This document shows positions 17,671 to 25,720 of a DNA stretch of 64,000 nucleotides, piece after piece. This DNA comes from Streptomyces sp. LBL. GTDB lineage: Bacteria > Actinomycetota > Actinomycetes > Streptomycetales > Streptomycetaceae. The stretch spans positions 62,001 through 126,000 of the forward strand of contig NZ_JARXYX010000008.1 in assembly GCF_029893585.1 (NCBI RefSeq), given 5' to 3'. The position numbers and the translations under genes were made by a program. Every line of letters begins with the position of its first letter. The first letter of the stretch is position 1. The notes below the pieces were generated by a model. It worked only from the letters and a program-made list of their open reading frames with translations. It was not told the origin of the DNA and ran no database searches.

Positions 17671-17967
17671 TCAGGAGCGGGGAGTCGTCGACTCCCCGCT
17701 TCCGCGTTCCCGCGCCCCTGCGCGGGTGCGGCCCGCGGCTACCGGGCGGCGCGGGTTGCGGCGCAGGAACTCGCCCTCCAACTGCGCCATGCGCTCGTTG
17801 TGGGCCCGCAACGCGTCGTTCGACCCGTACAGGAGAGTGTCGTGCCGGGTGCGGTGGATGGTCTCCAGCTCCTTCATGAGCTGCTGGTCGTCCAGCCGGC
17901 CGGCGTCGAGTCCGGTCATGGTTCTGTCCCGCTCGTCGTGCCTGTCCCGCTCGTCGTGTTCGTTCAT
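17671..17967 (-). CDS. DUF6158-family small protein
   Basis: 98 residues. ATG 17967 has GGAGG at correct spacing; ATG 17919 (MTGLDAG) would be the usual family start. The conserved part, LDDQQLMKELETIHRTRHDTL to LEGEFLRRNP, is helical and charged. The extra N-terminus DERDRHDERDR is encoded by a 16-base direct repeat. It converges on the DJ-1 remnant. A soluble protein of unknown role. Confidence 0.75.
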   Translation of the reverse strand: MNEHDERDRHDERDRTMTGLDAGRLDDQQLMKELETIHRTRHDTLLYGSNDALRAHNERMAQLEGEFLRRNPRRPVAAGRTRAGARERGSGESTTPRS

Positions 17968-18005
17968 GCCCTCCGAGTACCCGCCCGGCCCGCACTACCC
18001 CCGAG

Positions 18006-18185
18006 CGGCATCCCGCCGCGCATCTGCGGCAGCGCGCGGAGCGTGAGCTGGAGCGGTTCCTGGCCGCCCGGGAGCCCGGCGACGACGGACGCGCCGGCGC
18101 GGTCGAGGGCGTGCCCGCGCTGGTCGAGGCGGCGCGGGAGCACCGTATCGGCGAGTTGCTGCTGCTCGACCGACAGGGTCCCTGA
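18006..18185 (+). pseudogene. C-terminal fragment of a baeRF/Vms1-type (Rv2629-like) protein
   Basis: An open frame of about 59 codons ending at TGA 18183 reads ERELERFLAAREPG, then AVEGVPALVEAAREHRIGELLL. I recognise this as the helical end segment of actinobacterial eRF1/Vms1-related proteins, where such a segment precedes VWxGPEPDQ. There is no start codon in context and the rest of the family is absent. Treated as a relic; identification is from pattern memory. Confidence 0.5.
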
Positions 18186-18188
18186 GGG

Positions 18189-19808
18189 TTACCGGGCCCG
18201 TTCCACGCGTCGTTCGTCCCAGACCGGCTCCGCCGTCTCACGGACCCGGCCGTCGCTGCCGAAGACCAGGTAGCGGTCGAAGGAGCGGGCGAACCAGCGG
18301 TCGTGGGTGACCGCGAGAACCGTACCGTCGAAGGCCTCCAGGCCCTCCTGCAGGGCTTCGGCGGACTCCAGGTCGAGGTTGTCGGTGGGCTCGTCCAGCA
18401 GCAGGGCCGTGACGCCCTGCAGTTCCAGCAGGAGGATCTGGAAGCGGGCCTGCTGGCCGCCGGAGAGCCGCTCGAAGGTCTGCTCGGCCTGGTTCGTCAG
18501 CTCGTAACGCCGCAGCCGGGACATGGCGGCGCCCCGGTCCTGGGCGTGCTCCTTCCACAGGATGTCCAGGAGCGTGCGGCCCTCCAGTTCGGGGTGCGCG
18601 TGCGTCTGGGCGAAGTGCCCGGGGACCACCCGCGCGCCGAGCTTCCACGTGCCCGTGTGAGCCACGTCGCCGCCGGCCAGCAGCCGCAGGAAGTGCGACT
18701 TGCCGGAGCCGTTGGAGCCGAGCACGGCGACCCGTTCGCCGTAGAAGACCTCCAGATCGAAGGGGGTCATCAGACCGGTGAGTTCGAGTCCCTCGCAGGT
18801 GACGGCCCGTACGCCGGTCCGGCCGCCCTTCAGACGCATCCTGATGTCCTGCTCGCGCGGCGGCTCCGGCGGTGGGCCCACCTCCTCGAACCTGCGCAGC
18901 CGGGTCTGGGCGGCCTGATAGCGGGAGGCCAACTCGTGGCTGATGGAGGCTGCCTGACGGAGGCTCAGGACCAGCTTCTTCAGCTGGGCGTGCTTCTCGT
19001 CCCAGCGGCGGCGCAACTCCTCGAAGCGGGCGAAGCGCTCGCGCCGGGCCTCGTGGTAGGTGGCGAAGCCGCCGCCGTGCACCCAGGCGTCGGCGCCCGC
19101 GGGCGAGGGCTCCACGGACACGATCTTCTCCGCGGCGCGGGCGAGGAGTTCACGGTCGTGGGAGACGAACAGGACCGTCTTGCGAGTCTCCTTGAGCCGC
19201 TCCTCCAGCCATCGCTTGCCGGGCACGTCCAGGTAGTTGTCGGGCTCGTCGAGCAGCAGCACCTCGTCGGTGCCGCGCAGCAGCGCCTCCAGCACCAGCC
19301 GCTTCTGCTCACCGCCGGACAGCGTGCGCACCTGCCGCCACTGCGCCTTCTCGTACGGCATCCCGAGCGCGGCCGTGGTGCACATGTCCCACAGCGTCTC
19401 GGACTCGTACCCGCGCGCCTCGGCCCAGTCCGAGAGTGCCTGCGCGTACGACAGCTGGGCGGCCTCGTCGTCGACGGCCATGAGGGCGTGCTCGGCCTTG
19501 TCGACGGCCTGCGCGGCCTCGCGGATCCGGGGCGTCGCGACGGACACCAGCAGGTCGCGTACGGTCGTCTCGTCCCGTACGGACCCCACGAACTGGCGCA
19601 TGACGCCCAGGCCGCCGCTGACGGTGACCGTCCCGCCGTGCGGTTTCAGCTCGCCCGAGATCAGCCGCAGCAGTGTCGTCTTGCCGGCCCCGTTGGGGCC
19701 GACGAGGGCCACGACGGCCCCTTCGCCCACCCGGAAGGACACATCGCCGAGCAGCGTCCTCCCGTCGGGGAGGTGGTATTCGAGGTGCGCGGCTTCCAGA
19801 TGTCCCAT
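18189..19808 (-). CDS. ABC-F family ATPase
   Basis: 539 residues from MGHLEAAHLEYHLPDG (ATG 19808, chosen by homology; ribosome binding site weak; in-frame ATG 19859 is the alternative). Two ATPase domains: Walker A GPNGAGKTT and GSNGSGKS, signatures LSGGEQKR and LSGGQQAR, Walker B EVLLLDEPDNYLD and ALLLDEPTDNLD. They are joined by a charged helical linker (about 235-310), and there is no membrane domain. This is the ABC-F plan, which acts on ribosomes as translation or antibiotic-resistance factors. No drug cluster is nearby, so a housekeeping translation role is as likely as resistance. Confidence 0.9.
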   Translation of the reverse strand: MGHLEAAHLEYHLPDGRTLLGDVSFRVGEGAVVALVGPNGAGKTTLLRLISGELKPHGGTVTVSGGLGVMRQFVGSVRDETTVRDLLVSVATPRIREAAQAVDKAEHALMAVDDEAAQLSYAQALSDWAEARGYESETLWDMCTTAALGMPYEKAQWRQVRTLSGGEQKRLVLEALLRGTDEVLLLDEPDNYLDVPGKRWLEERLKETRKTVLFVSHDRELLARAAEKIVSVEPSPAGADAWVHGGGFATYHEARRERFARFEELRRRWDEKHAQLKKLVLSLRQAASISHELASRYQAAQTRLRRFEEVGPPPEPPREQDIRMRLKGGRTGVRAVTCEGLELTGLMTPFDLEVFYGERVAVLGSNGSGKSHFLRLLAGGDVAHTGTWKLGARVVPGHFAQTHAHPELEGRTLLDILWKEHAQDRGAAMSRLRRYELTNQAEQTFERLSGGQQARFQILLLELQGVTALLLDEPTDNLDLESAEALQEGLEAFDGTVLAVTHDRWFARSFDRYLVFGSDGRVRETAEPVWDERRVERAR

Positions 19809-19883
19809 GAGGAGGCAGTCTGCGTGCGCGGGACCGCCCACGACAAGCTGAATACCCATCGGTCCGGCACCCGGACCGCACCG

Positions 19884-20045
19884 TCACGGCCCGTGCGGGT
19901 GTCGTACCTGATCCGCGGGCAGCTCGACGTACGGGGCGTGCACGGCGGCCGTCGCCGCGGCCTTCTCCAGCCCGGCCGGTACGTCAGCCGAGGAGAAGCC
20001 GCCGGAGGCGCTGACCGTCTTCCACCCCGGCCCACATCTGATCAC
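19884..20045 (-). pseudogene. Short open frame, possible C-terminal gene remnant
   Basis: 53 codons from GTG 20045; the protein ends GLEKAAATAAVHAPYVELPA then DQVRHPHGP. The amphipathic helix and natural-looking end suggest the C-terminus of a lost protein. No ribosome binding site, and I do not recognise the family. Confidence 0.3.
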
Positions 20046-20099
20046 CCGTCAGTCCATATCCCAAAACGTGGGTCTCATCATTCGACATGCGCGCGTACG

Positions 20100-20113
20100 G
20101 TGATGTGTGTCAC
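20100..20113. promoter_or_regulatory. Candidate Crp-binding site
   Basis: GTGATGTGTGTCAC matches the Streptomyces Crp consensus GTG-N6-GNCAC exactly, 59 bases upstream of the methyltransferase start. Single sites of this length also occur by chance. Confidence 0.4.
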
Positions 20114-20172
20114 CGGAGGGGCCGCGAGGTGCCGGTGAACCGGTATGCCGGTAGACCGAGAGGGGATCAGCC

Positions 20173-20994
20173 ATGTCCAGGACACGGGAGACCGCCGTCT
20201 ACACGCACGGGCACCACGAGTCGGTGCTGCGCTCGCACACCTGGCGCACCGCCGCCAACTCGGCGGCCTATCTGCTCGGCTCGCTCAAACCCCATATGAA
20301 GATCCTGGACATCGGCTGCGGTCCGGGCACGATCACCGCCGACCTGGCGGAGCTGGTCCCCGACGGGCACGTCACCGGCGTCGACCGGGCGCCGGGGATC
20401 CTGGACCAGGCCCGGGCGACGGCCGCCGAGCGCGGTCTGACCAACGTGGGCTTCGCGGTCGCGGACGTGCACGCGCTGGACTTCCCGGATGACACGTTCT
20501 GCGTGGTCCACGCCCACCAGGTGCTCCAGCACGTGGGCGACCCGGTGCAGGCGCTGCGCGAGATGAAGCGGGTGACCAGGCCGACCGGGTTCATCGCCGT
20601 CCGCGACTCGGACTACGCGGCGATGACCTGGTACCCGGCGTCCGCGGGGATGGACGACTGGCTGGACCTGTACCGCCGGGTGGCCCGCGCCAACGGCGGC
20701 GAGCCGGACGCCGGGCGCCGGCTGAAGTCCTGGGCGCTCGCAGCGGGCCTGACGGACGTCACGGCCACCTCCAGCACCTGGACCTTCGCCACCGCCGAGG
20801 AACGGGCCTGGTGGAGCGGCCTGTGGGCGGACCGCACCCTGAGTTCCGAGTACGCGGAGCGGGCCACGGAGGGCGCTCACGCGACCTGGGAGCAGCTGCG
20901 GGCCGTGGCATCGGCCTGGCGGGAGTGGGGCGCCCGGGAGGACGGGTGGTTCGGTGTGCTGCACGGAGAGATTCTGTGCCGAAAGGAAGTCTGA
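20173..20994 (+). CDS. Class I SAM-dependent methyltransferase
   Basis: 273 residues, ATG after GAGAGGGGATC. SAM-binding motif I is LDIGCGPGTITADLA (about 45-59), the acidic residue after beta-2 is in VTGVDRAP, and motif II/III is ADVHALDFPDDTFCVVHAHQVLQH. This matches the UbiE/COQ5-like Methyltransf_11 group, acting on small molecules. The C-terminal third carries many Trp and is family-variable. Possibly under Crp control. Substrate unknown. Confidence 0.9.
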   Translation: MSRTRETAVYTHGHHESVLRSHTWRTAANSAAYLLGSLKPHMKILDIGCGPGTITADLAELVPDGHVTGVDRAPGILDQARATAAERGLTNVGFAVADVHALDFPDDTFCVVHAHQVLQHVGDPVQALREMKRVTRPTGFIAVRDSDYAAMTWYPASAGMDDWLDLYRRVARANGGEPDAGRRLKSWALAAGLTDVTATSSTWTFATAEERAWWSGLWADRTLSSEYAERATEGAHATWEQLRAVASAWREWGAREDGWFGVLHGEILCRKEV

Positions 20995-21036
20995 ATCCCC
21001 GTTTTCAGGAAACCCTGATTGCAGGAGGTTCACACT

Positions 21037-21207
21037 ATGGTTCCGATTCTGCTGGTACTGCTGCTGGTGCTGATTCTTTTCGGTGCTGGTTTTGCGGTGA
21101 AAATACTCTGGTGGATTGCCTTGATCGTCCTGGTGCTATGGCTTCTGGGCTTCCTGATGCGGGGTACCTCCGCGGGCGGAGGCAGGGGCCGCTGGTACAA
21201 ATGGTGA
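21037..21207 (+). CDS. 56-residue hydrophobic membrane protein
   Basis: MVPILLVLLLVLILFGAGF, a short loop, KILWWIALIVLVLWLLGFLM, then a basic Gly-rich tail ending RWYKW: two membrane helices. ATG 21037 has GCAGGAGG nine bases upstream. Orthologues are annotated in Streptomyces simply as hydrophobic protein, often near stress genes. It ends immediately before a very strong hairpin. Confidence 0.8.
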   Translation: MVPILLVLLLVLILFGAGFAVKILWWIALIVLVLWLLGFLMRGTSAGGGRGRWYKW

Positions 21208-21212
21208 ATTGA

Positions 21213-21269
21213 CCCCGTGAATCAATCCCACCCCGGGAACGAATCCCGGGGTGGGATTGATTCACGGGG
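21213..21269. terminator. Very strong bidirectional terminator hairpin
   Basis: Perfect 26-bp stem (21213-21238 with 21244-21269) and a 5-base loop, between the hydrophobic-protein gene and the convergent end of the gvp operon. Confidence 0.9.
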
Positions 21270-21277
21270 CCCGGGGT

Positions 21278-21562
21278 TCATTCCCGGGGAAGCAGCGGTC
21301 CGAGCGGCCCGAGGTCCAGATTGAGGTCCTCGGGCCGCAGGCCGTAGCGCTCACGCAGCTCGGTCATACGGTCGTCGAGCAGCATCAGGGTGAGCCCGAT
21401 GCGCTCCTCCTGCTCCTCGTTGAGGTCGCCGGTGTCGAACCGGCGCAGAGCCTGGCGCTCCATGAGCTGGCGCAGCAGTTCCACCACGGTCAGCACGAGT
21501 TTGACCAGGTCCCGCTCGACGGTGTCGGGCTCGAGGTCCAGCCGGTTGCGTCGCTCGGTCAC
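21278..21562 (-). CDS. gvpK: Gas vesicle protein GvpK
   Basis: 94 residues from GTG 21562. The family pattern is present: DLVKLVLTVVELLRQLMERQALRR, then LNEEQEERIGLTLMLLDDRMTELRERYGL, a helical accessory protein of the gas-vesicle assembly set. Last gene of the leftward gvp operon, starting next to the gvpS stop and ending at the 26-bp hairpin. Confidence 0.95.
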   Translation of the reverse strand: MTERRNRLDLEPDTVERDLVKLVLTVVELLRQLMERQALRRFDTGDLNEEQEERIGLTLMLLDDRMTELRERYGLRPEDLNLDLGPLGPLLPRE

Positions 21563-21563
21563 A

Positions 21564-21746
21564 TCAGTCTCCCCATGGTGACGGCACTTGCTCGTTCACG
21601 GAGCTGATCAGCGCGTTCAGGTCGATACGGACGAGGTCGACGTCCGCGATGCGCAGGGTGATGTCCCCGGTGATGACGACGCCGCCGGCCAGCAGCCGGT
21701 CCAGGAGGTCCACCAGGGCGACCTCACGGCGCTCGATCACCGTCAC
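21564..21746 (-). CDS. gvpS: Gas vesicle protein GvpS (GvpA/J-like)
   Basis: 60 residues; GTG 21746 has GGAGG four bases upstream and overlaps the gvpL stop (GTGA). The sequence VALVDLLDRLLAGGVVITGDI then LVRIDLNALISS is a compact GvpA/J-type shell-protein domain with the alternating hydrophobic beta-strand pattern and almost nothing else. Minor structural or nucleation component in Streptomyces clusters. Confidence 0.9.
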   Translation of the reverse strand: MTVIERREVALVDLLDRLLAGGVVITGDITLRIADVDLVRIDLNALISSVNEQVPSPWGD

Positions 21747-22522
21747 CGGTCCTCCCCCTCCTCGCCCGCGAAGGAATAGGCGGCCCAGGGGCCGGTGAGT
21801 TCCACCCGCATTCCCGGGATGTCGTCCTTCGTACGATCCACCAGTTCCACGAATTCCTCGGATTCGGAACGCGGCACGAGATAAGCCGCGTTGAGCAGGT
21901 TCTGTCCCGGGACGCCGGACAGTGTGGGGTTCTGCGGGGCGTGCAGCCGGGAATCCTCGGCGTGCGTGGAAAGCGTCTCGTGCAGTCGGGTCGCGAAGGA
22001 CTCCGCCTGCTGCCACCTCTCCTCGCGCGAACGCACCCGCGTACGCCGCTGGCGCAGGTAGTCCCGGCCCGAGGTGGCCTTTTCCGGTCGGGCCTCGACG
22101 CTGTCCGTCTTCTTCGCGGGTTCCTCCGGCTCGGCGTACACCTTGACACCCCACTCCACCCGGCCGTGCAGCCGGTCGAGGGTGCGCCGGAAGGCGTCCT
22201 CGCGCGCCTCGATCATCACCCGGACCCCGCTGTCGTCGCGGAAGACGGTGCCGAGCCGCAGCGGCAGCGGAGTGGTGACGACGGTGAGCGCGTCGATCAC
22301 GCCCTGGTGGGCGCGGGCTGTCGCGGTCAGCCAGTCCATGTCCTCCAGATGCCTGTGGAGCGGTTCTTCGGCGAAGTCCCGCTCCGGCACATGACTGACC
22401 ACGACGGCCAGACCGTGGTGGTGCAACAGTCTGGGCGGATCGCCGGCCACCCCCGTCAACTGCGCCTGCAGCGGCGTGTCGAAGGGGTGACAGACGGCGT
22501 AGGCGTACCGCAGTCCGGTCAT
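21743..22522 (-). CDS. gvpL: Gas vesicle protein GvpL (GvpF/L family)
   Basis: 259 residues. The family pattern of two ferredoxin-like domains is visible: YAYAVCHP at the start, VVSHVPERDFAEEPLHRHLEDMDWL, the LPLRLGTVF strand (about 88-96), the VEWGVKVYAEP strand and the C-terminal VELTGPWAAYSF. GvpF/L proteins bind the nascent vesicle and GvpA. Overlaps gvpJ upstream (ATGA) and gvpS downstream. Confidence 0.95.
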   Translation of the reverse strand: MTGLRYAYAVCHPFDTPLQAQLTGVAGDPPRLLHHHGLAVVVSHVPERDFAEEPLHRHLEDMDWLTATARAHQGVIDALTVVTTPLPLRLGTVFRDDSGVRVMIEAREDAFRRTLDRLHGRVEWGVKVYAEPEEPAKKTDSVEARPEKATSGRDYLRQRRTRVRSREERWQQAESFATRLHETLSTHAEDSRLHAPQNPTLSGVPGQNLLNAAYLVPRSESEEFVELVDRTKDDIPGMRVELTGPWAAYSFAGEEGEDR

Positions 22523-22884
22523 GAGCGTTCCTCCTCGGCCCGGACCGAGGAGGAACGCTCCTCCTCGGTCCGGGCCGGCTCGAGTTGTTCAAGTCGCGCC
22601 AGCCGCTCCCGCAACTCGGCGTTCTCCCGGGAGAGTTCGTCGCGTCTGGCTCGGGTGGACAACGCCGGGTCGTCCTCCCACCAGTCGATTCCCATCTCTT
22701 TGGCCTTGTCGACCGAGGCCACGATCAACCGCAGTTTGATCGTGAGGAGTTCGATGTCGAGCAGGTTGATGCGGATGTCACCGGCGATCACGATGCCCTT
22801 GTCGAGCACCCTCTCCAGGATGTCCGCGAGGTTGGCGCCGCCACCCTGGCCGTAGGGGTCGGGCAGCCGGCTGGGCGTGCTCAT
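22519..22884 (-). CDS. gvpJ: Gas vesicle protein GvpJ (GvpA-like)
   Basis: 121 residues. ATG 22884 is preferred (GGGAG six bases away, TGATG overlap with gvpZ). Residues about 18-60 form the GvpA/J shell domain (LADILERVLDKGIVIAGDI to IKLRLIVASVDKA). The tail is a charged coiled coil (SRENAELRERLARLEQLE) ending in a ten-residue in-frame duplication, RTEEERSSSV/RAEEERS. Minor shell or tip component. Confidence 0.95.
   Translation of the reverse strand: MSTPSRLPDPYGQGGGANLADILERVLDKGIVIAGDIRINLLDIELLTIKLRLIVASVDKAKEMGIDWWEDDPALSTRARRDELSRENAELRERLARLEQLEPARTEEERSSSVRAEEERS
22522..22578. repeat. 30-bp in-frame duplication at the gvpJ 3' end
   Basis: Two diverged copies, 30 bp apart, encode the EEERS repeat at the end of GvpJ; the outer copy ends at the stop codon. 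The stretch also contains an inverted CCTCCTCGG/CCGAGGAGG. Confidence 0.7.
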
Positions 22885-24005
22885 CATCGACTCCCGCGCC
22901 CGGCGTCGGCGTACTCTTCCTCGCCGTCCGCCGCCTCGGCCTCCTCGTCCTCATCCTCGGTGTACTCGTCCTCGGAGTCGGTGTCCTTGCCCTCTTCTTC
23001 CTCGTCCTCCTCGGCGTACGGGCCCTCCTCCTCGTCCTCGTAGGCGTCCTCGTCCTCGTCCGCGGAGTCCTCGGCGGGCTCGTCCTCGGCCGTGTCCTCG
23101 TCCATGTCCTCGGCCTGGGCGGCCTCTTCCTCCTCGGCCACCGCCTCGTCGTGATCGCGGACGACTTCGCCGTCGCTGATCTCGCCGCGCCAGCCCTCCT
23201 CCGCCTCGCCCTTGAGCGTGATGAAGCGGACGAAGTGCTTGAGGTCGAGCCGGGCCCGGCGGCCCTGGGCGCGCCAGATGTTGCCGGTCTTCTCGAAGAA
23301 GCCCGAGGGGTAGTACTCGATGACCAACAGGACGCGGGTGAGGTTGTCGGCGAGCCGGTGGAAGGAGACGACGCCCTTCGTGTTGCCCTTGGCTCCCTCC
23401 GTGGTCCAGGAGATCCGGTCGTCCGGCACCTGCTCGGTGGTCGTGGCCTTCCAGCTGCGGCTGGACCAGAAGACCTTCAGCTGCCAGTCGGAGGTGGTGT
23501 CGTCGGCGCGGCTCGCGCTCTTGACGCCCTTCGCGAAGGTGCTGAAGTCCTGGTACTGGGTCCACTGGTCGTAGGCCGTGCGCAGCGGCACGCCGACGTC
23601 GACGTACTCGATGATGACGGTGGGCTTCCCACCCGCGCCCTTTTTCTTGCCCTTGCCGCCGCCGAGGTTCTTGAACGCTCCGACCACGCTGTCCTTGGCG
23701 CGGCCGGCCCCGACCCCCACCGCGGAGCGCAACGGTCCCTTGCCCTCGGCGAGCTTGCGGCCGCCGTCGAGGGCGAGTTTGGCGAAGCCTGGGCTGTTGC
23801 CCTCGGCGATGTCGTTCAGCTTTCCCGTGGTCTCGCCGAGCTTGCGGCCGGCGCCGACCAGCAGGCGCTGGGCCTGGGCCCCGAGGTACTCCTGCACCTC
23901 GAACTTGAGGCGGTCCACTGCCTCGCTCTTGGCCACGTCGGTGAGCGGATTGTTCTTCGTCGCCTTGTCGGTGGCCCCCTGTGCGGATCCGAGAGTCTCG
24001 GTCAT
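22884..24005 (-). CDS. gvpZ: Gas vesicle cluster protein GvpZ (SRPBCC domain with acidic tail)
   Basis: About 373 residues from ATG 24005 (GTG 24008 also possible). The helical N-terminal part (about 1-125) is Lys/Gly-rich at its end. An SRPBCC/polyketide-cyclase-like domain follows (about 128-285; IEYVDVGVPLRTAYDQWTQY, KVFWSSRSWKATTTEQVPDDRI). The last 90 or so residues are almost entirely Asp/Glu with scattered Tyr. SRPBCC proteins are a standard member of Streptomyces gvp loci; the domain can bind hydrophobic ligands. The acidic tail contrasts with the basic GvpY tail. Confidence 0.9.
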   Translation of the reverse strand: MTETLGSAQGATDKATKNNPLTDVAKSEAVDRLKFEVQEYLGAQAQRLLVGAGRKLGETTGKLNDIAEGNSPGFAKLALDGGRKLAEGKGPLRSAVGVGAGRAKDSVVGAFKNLGGGKGKKKGAGGKPTVIIEYVDVGVPLRTAYDQWTQYQDFSTFAKGVKSASRADDTTSDWQLKVFWSSRSWKATTTEQVPDDRISWTTEGAKGNTKGVVSFHRLADNLTRVLLVIEYYPSGFFEKTGNIWRAQGRRARLDLKHFVRFITLKGEAEEGWRGEISDGEVVRDHDEAVAEEEEAAQAEDMDEDTAEDEPAEDSADEDEDAYEDEEEGPYAEEDEEEEGKDTDSEDEYTEDEDEEAEAADGEEEYADAGRGSR

Positions 24006-24679
24006 CACTCACCGCCTCCCTTCGGCCGATGGCGTGCGCCGCCGCCCGCACCGCGAGCCGCGGCGGTCTTCTTGCCGGTCGTCTTGCCGGTCGTCTTCTT
24101 GGCCGCCGTCTTGCCGGCAGGAGCCTTGTTGGCGGACGCGGTCTTCCTCGCGGGCACCTTCCTGGCCGGGGCCTTCTTCGCCGACGTCTTCTTCGCCTGC
24201 TTCCGCGGCGGCTCAGGCTCCTCGTCGGGCTCCTCATCGGCCTCATCGGCCTCATAGGTGTCTTCGGCCTCGTTGCCCTCGTCGGTGTCCTCGGCCTCGG
24301 GCTTCTCGTACTCCTCCTGGGGCTCCTCGTCCTCGGAGTCCTCGGAGCCGAGGTCCGGCGTCACGCCCGCGAGCTGGTCGCGGACCTGGGAGGTACGGCC
24401 GCGCAGACGGTCGGCGACGGCGTCGATCTGCCGCTCGACCAGGGCGCCGGAGGCGGCCTTGCCGACCCCGCGCAGGTCCTCGCGCAGCTGGTCCCCGATC
24501 TCCTTGAACTGCGGGTTGTTCTGCAGTTGACCGGAGATCAGATCGGCGACGCCCTTCGGGCTCAGATGCATCTTCTTGCCCGCCACGACGCTGCCGATGG
24601 CGAACGCCAGTTTCATTTTCTTGGTACGTCCGAGGACGTATCCGGCCCCTATCGCGAGGCCCATTCCCACTCGGTTCAT
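24005..24679 (-). CDS. gvpY: Gas vesicle cluster protein GvpY
   Basis: 224 residues from MNRVGMGLAIGAGYVLGRTKK (ATG 24679, overlapping the gvpG stop). An N-terminal hydrophobic Gly-rich helix (about 4-20) precedes a helical domain (SPKGVADLISGQLQNNPQFKEI to RLRGRTSQVRDQLAG). Then comes a Glu/Asp-rich linker (about 110-158) and a Lys/Ala/Thr/Pro-rich basic tail (about 160-224) resembling histone-H1-like repeats (KKTTGKTTGKK). Role in vesicle biogenesis not established; identified by position between gvpG and gvpZ. Confidence 0.85.
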   Translation of the reverse strand: MNRVGMGLAIGAGYVLGRTKKMKLAFAIGSVVAGKKMHLSPKGVADLISGQLQNNPQFKEIGDQLREDLRGVGKAASGALVERQIDAVADRLRGRTSQVRDQLAGVTPDLGSEDSEDEEPQEEYEKPEAEDTDEGNEAEDTYEADEADEEPDEEPEPPRKQAKKTSAKKAPARKVPARKTASANKAPAGKTAAKKTTGKTTGKKTAAARGAGGGARHRPKGGGE

Positions 24680-24939
24680 CGTGCCGTCCCGTCGCCAGTC
24701 CCCGCGCCACCGCGCAGGCCTATCTCCAGTCGGTCCAGCAGTTCGTCCTCCTGCCGGTCGAACTCCTCCTCGTCGATCTCGCCCGCCTCCAACCGCTCCT
24801 CCAGCCGGGCGAGTTCGGCCCTGACCGCGCTCGGGTCGTAGTAAATGCGTTCCGCCTCGCTCAGGACCTGTCTCATCACCCACCCAGCGCCCCGCACAGG
24901 TGCGAAGGGCAGGAGGAACACCTCTCCGATGAGTCCCAC
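24676..24939 (-). CDS. gvpG: Gas vesicle protein GvpG
   Basis: 87 residues from GTG 24939 behind GGAGGAGG. The family signature is VGLIGEVFLLPFAPVRGAGW followed by a helix ending EERLEAGEIDEEEFDRQEDELLDRL, which resembles a short C-terminal domain motif. Accessory protein of the vesicle assembly complex; overlaps gvpY (ATGA). Confidence 0.92.
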   Translation of the reverse strand: MGLIGEVFLLPFAPVRGAGWVMRQVLSEAERIYYDPSAVRAELARLEERLEAGEIDEEEFDRQEDELLDRLEIGLRGGAGTGDGTAR

Positions 24940-24949
24940 GGCCTCCTCC

Positions 24950-25720
24950 TCATTCCTCCGCGCGGCCGGGGCCGGCCGTGGAGCCCGCGTGCTCCGCGGG
25001 GCCGGGTTCGACGAAGCTGTACGGCGGCAGCGGACCGTTGACGCGCACATCGAGGTGCGGAAGGCTCGTGCGGACCTGTTCCACCTCGTTCAGGAACTCG
25101 GCTGCCTGGTCGCGCTCCACCAGGAAGGACACGTTGGCGAGCCAGCCGGTGGACTCGGGGCCCACGCTGATCGCGTCCGTGACCCGCTCCAGGGCCTGCT
25201 GCACCGCGGCGGCGTCCTCGCCCTCACGGGCCTTGACCGCCGCGACGACCATCTCGCCGAGTTTCAGCTTCTGCTCGTAACTGCCGCCGCCCGCCTGCCG
25301 GTTGGCCTCGGCCAAGGCGCGGACCTGCGGGTTCTCGGACATCACGCGGTGCAGCACGGCCTCTTCGTCGTGAGTGACCTTGACGTTGTACTCGACCTTG
25401 CCGTCGAGCGTGCGCAGCCGCTCGCTGTAGTGGTCGGCGCGCTCGGCGAGCACTCCGGTGACGGCGTCGTCGTCAGGGGCGACACTGCCGAAGCGCATCG
25501 GCAGGACGCAGCCGTCCGCGCCCGCCTCGCTCAGGACGTTCTGGTGGGCGAGGAGATCCTTGCGCTTGGGACGCAGCCCCTCGGGCGCTTCGCTGACGAC
25601 GGCCGCCAGCTCGCCCACCTCCAGGATGCGCACGGGGCGCGGCGGGTCGCCGACGCCGCCCAGGCCCTCCGGGGGCGAAGGGTGGGACGCGGCAGTGATG
25701 CCGTAGACGTACGTGCTCAC
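24950..25720 (-). CDS. gvpF: Gas vesicle protein GvpF (GvpF/L family)
   Basis: 256 residues, GTG start behind GGAGGAG, overlapping gvpA (GTGA). The GvpF/L pattern is clear: STYVYGI at the start, [14 protein letters not shown], the strand VLPMRFGSV (about 73), [13 protein letters not shown] and the C-terminal [15 protein letters not shown]. GvpF contacts GvpA during assembly. Paralogue of GvpL in the same operon. Confidence 0.95.
   Translation of the reverse strand: MSTYVYGITAASHPSPPEGLGGVGDPPRPVRILEVGELAAVVSEAPEGLRPKRKDLLAHQNVLSEAGADGCVLPMRFGSVAPDDDAVTGVLAERADHYSERLRTLDGKVEYNVKVTHDEEAVLHRVMSENPQVRALAEANRQAGGGSYEQKLKLGEMVVAAVKAREGEDAAAVQQALERVTDAISVGPESTGWLANVSFLVERDQAAEFLNEVEQVRTSLPHLDVRVNGPLPPYSFVEPGPAEHAGSTAGPGRAEE

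Larger units (their letters stand above)
19809..20172. other. Divergent intergenic region
   Basis: Lies between the ABC-F gene and the methyltransferase. It contains a short minus-strand open frame (19884-20045), a Crp-like site (20100-20113) and an inverted CCGG-rich motif just upstream of the methyltransferase ribosome binding site. Confidence 0.5.

Noticed and set aside
22951..24255. Arg-rich minus-strand frame overlapping gvpZ
   Set aside because: Frame-shifted translation of the acidic GvpZ tail; GvpZ and GvpY keep recognisable domains and coupled starts.
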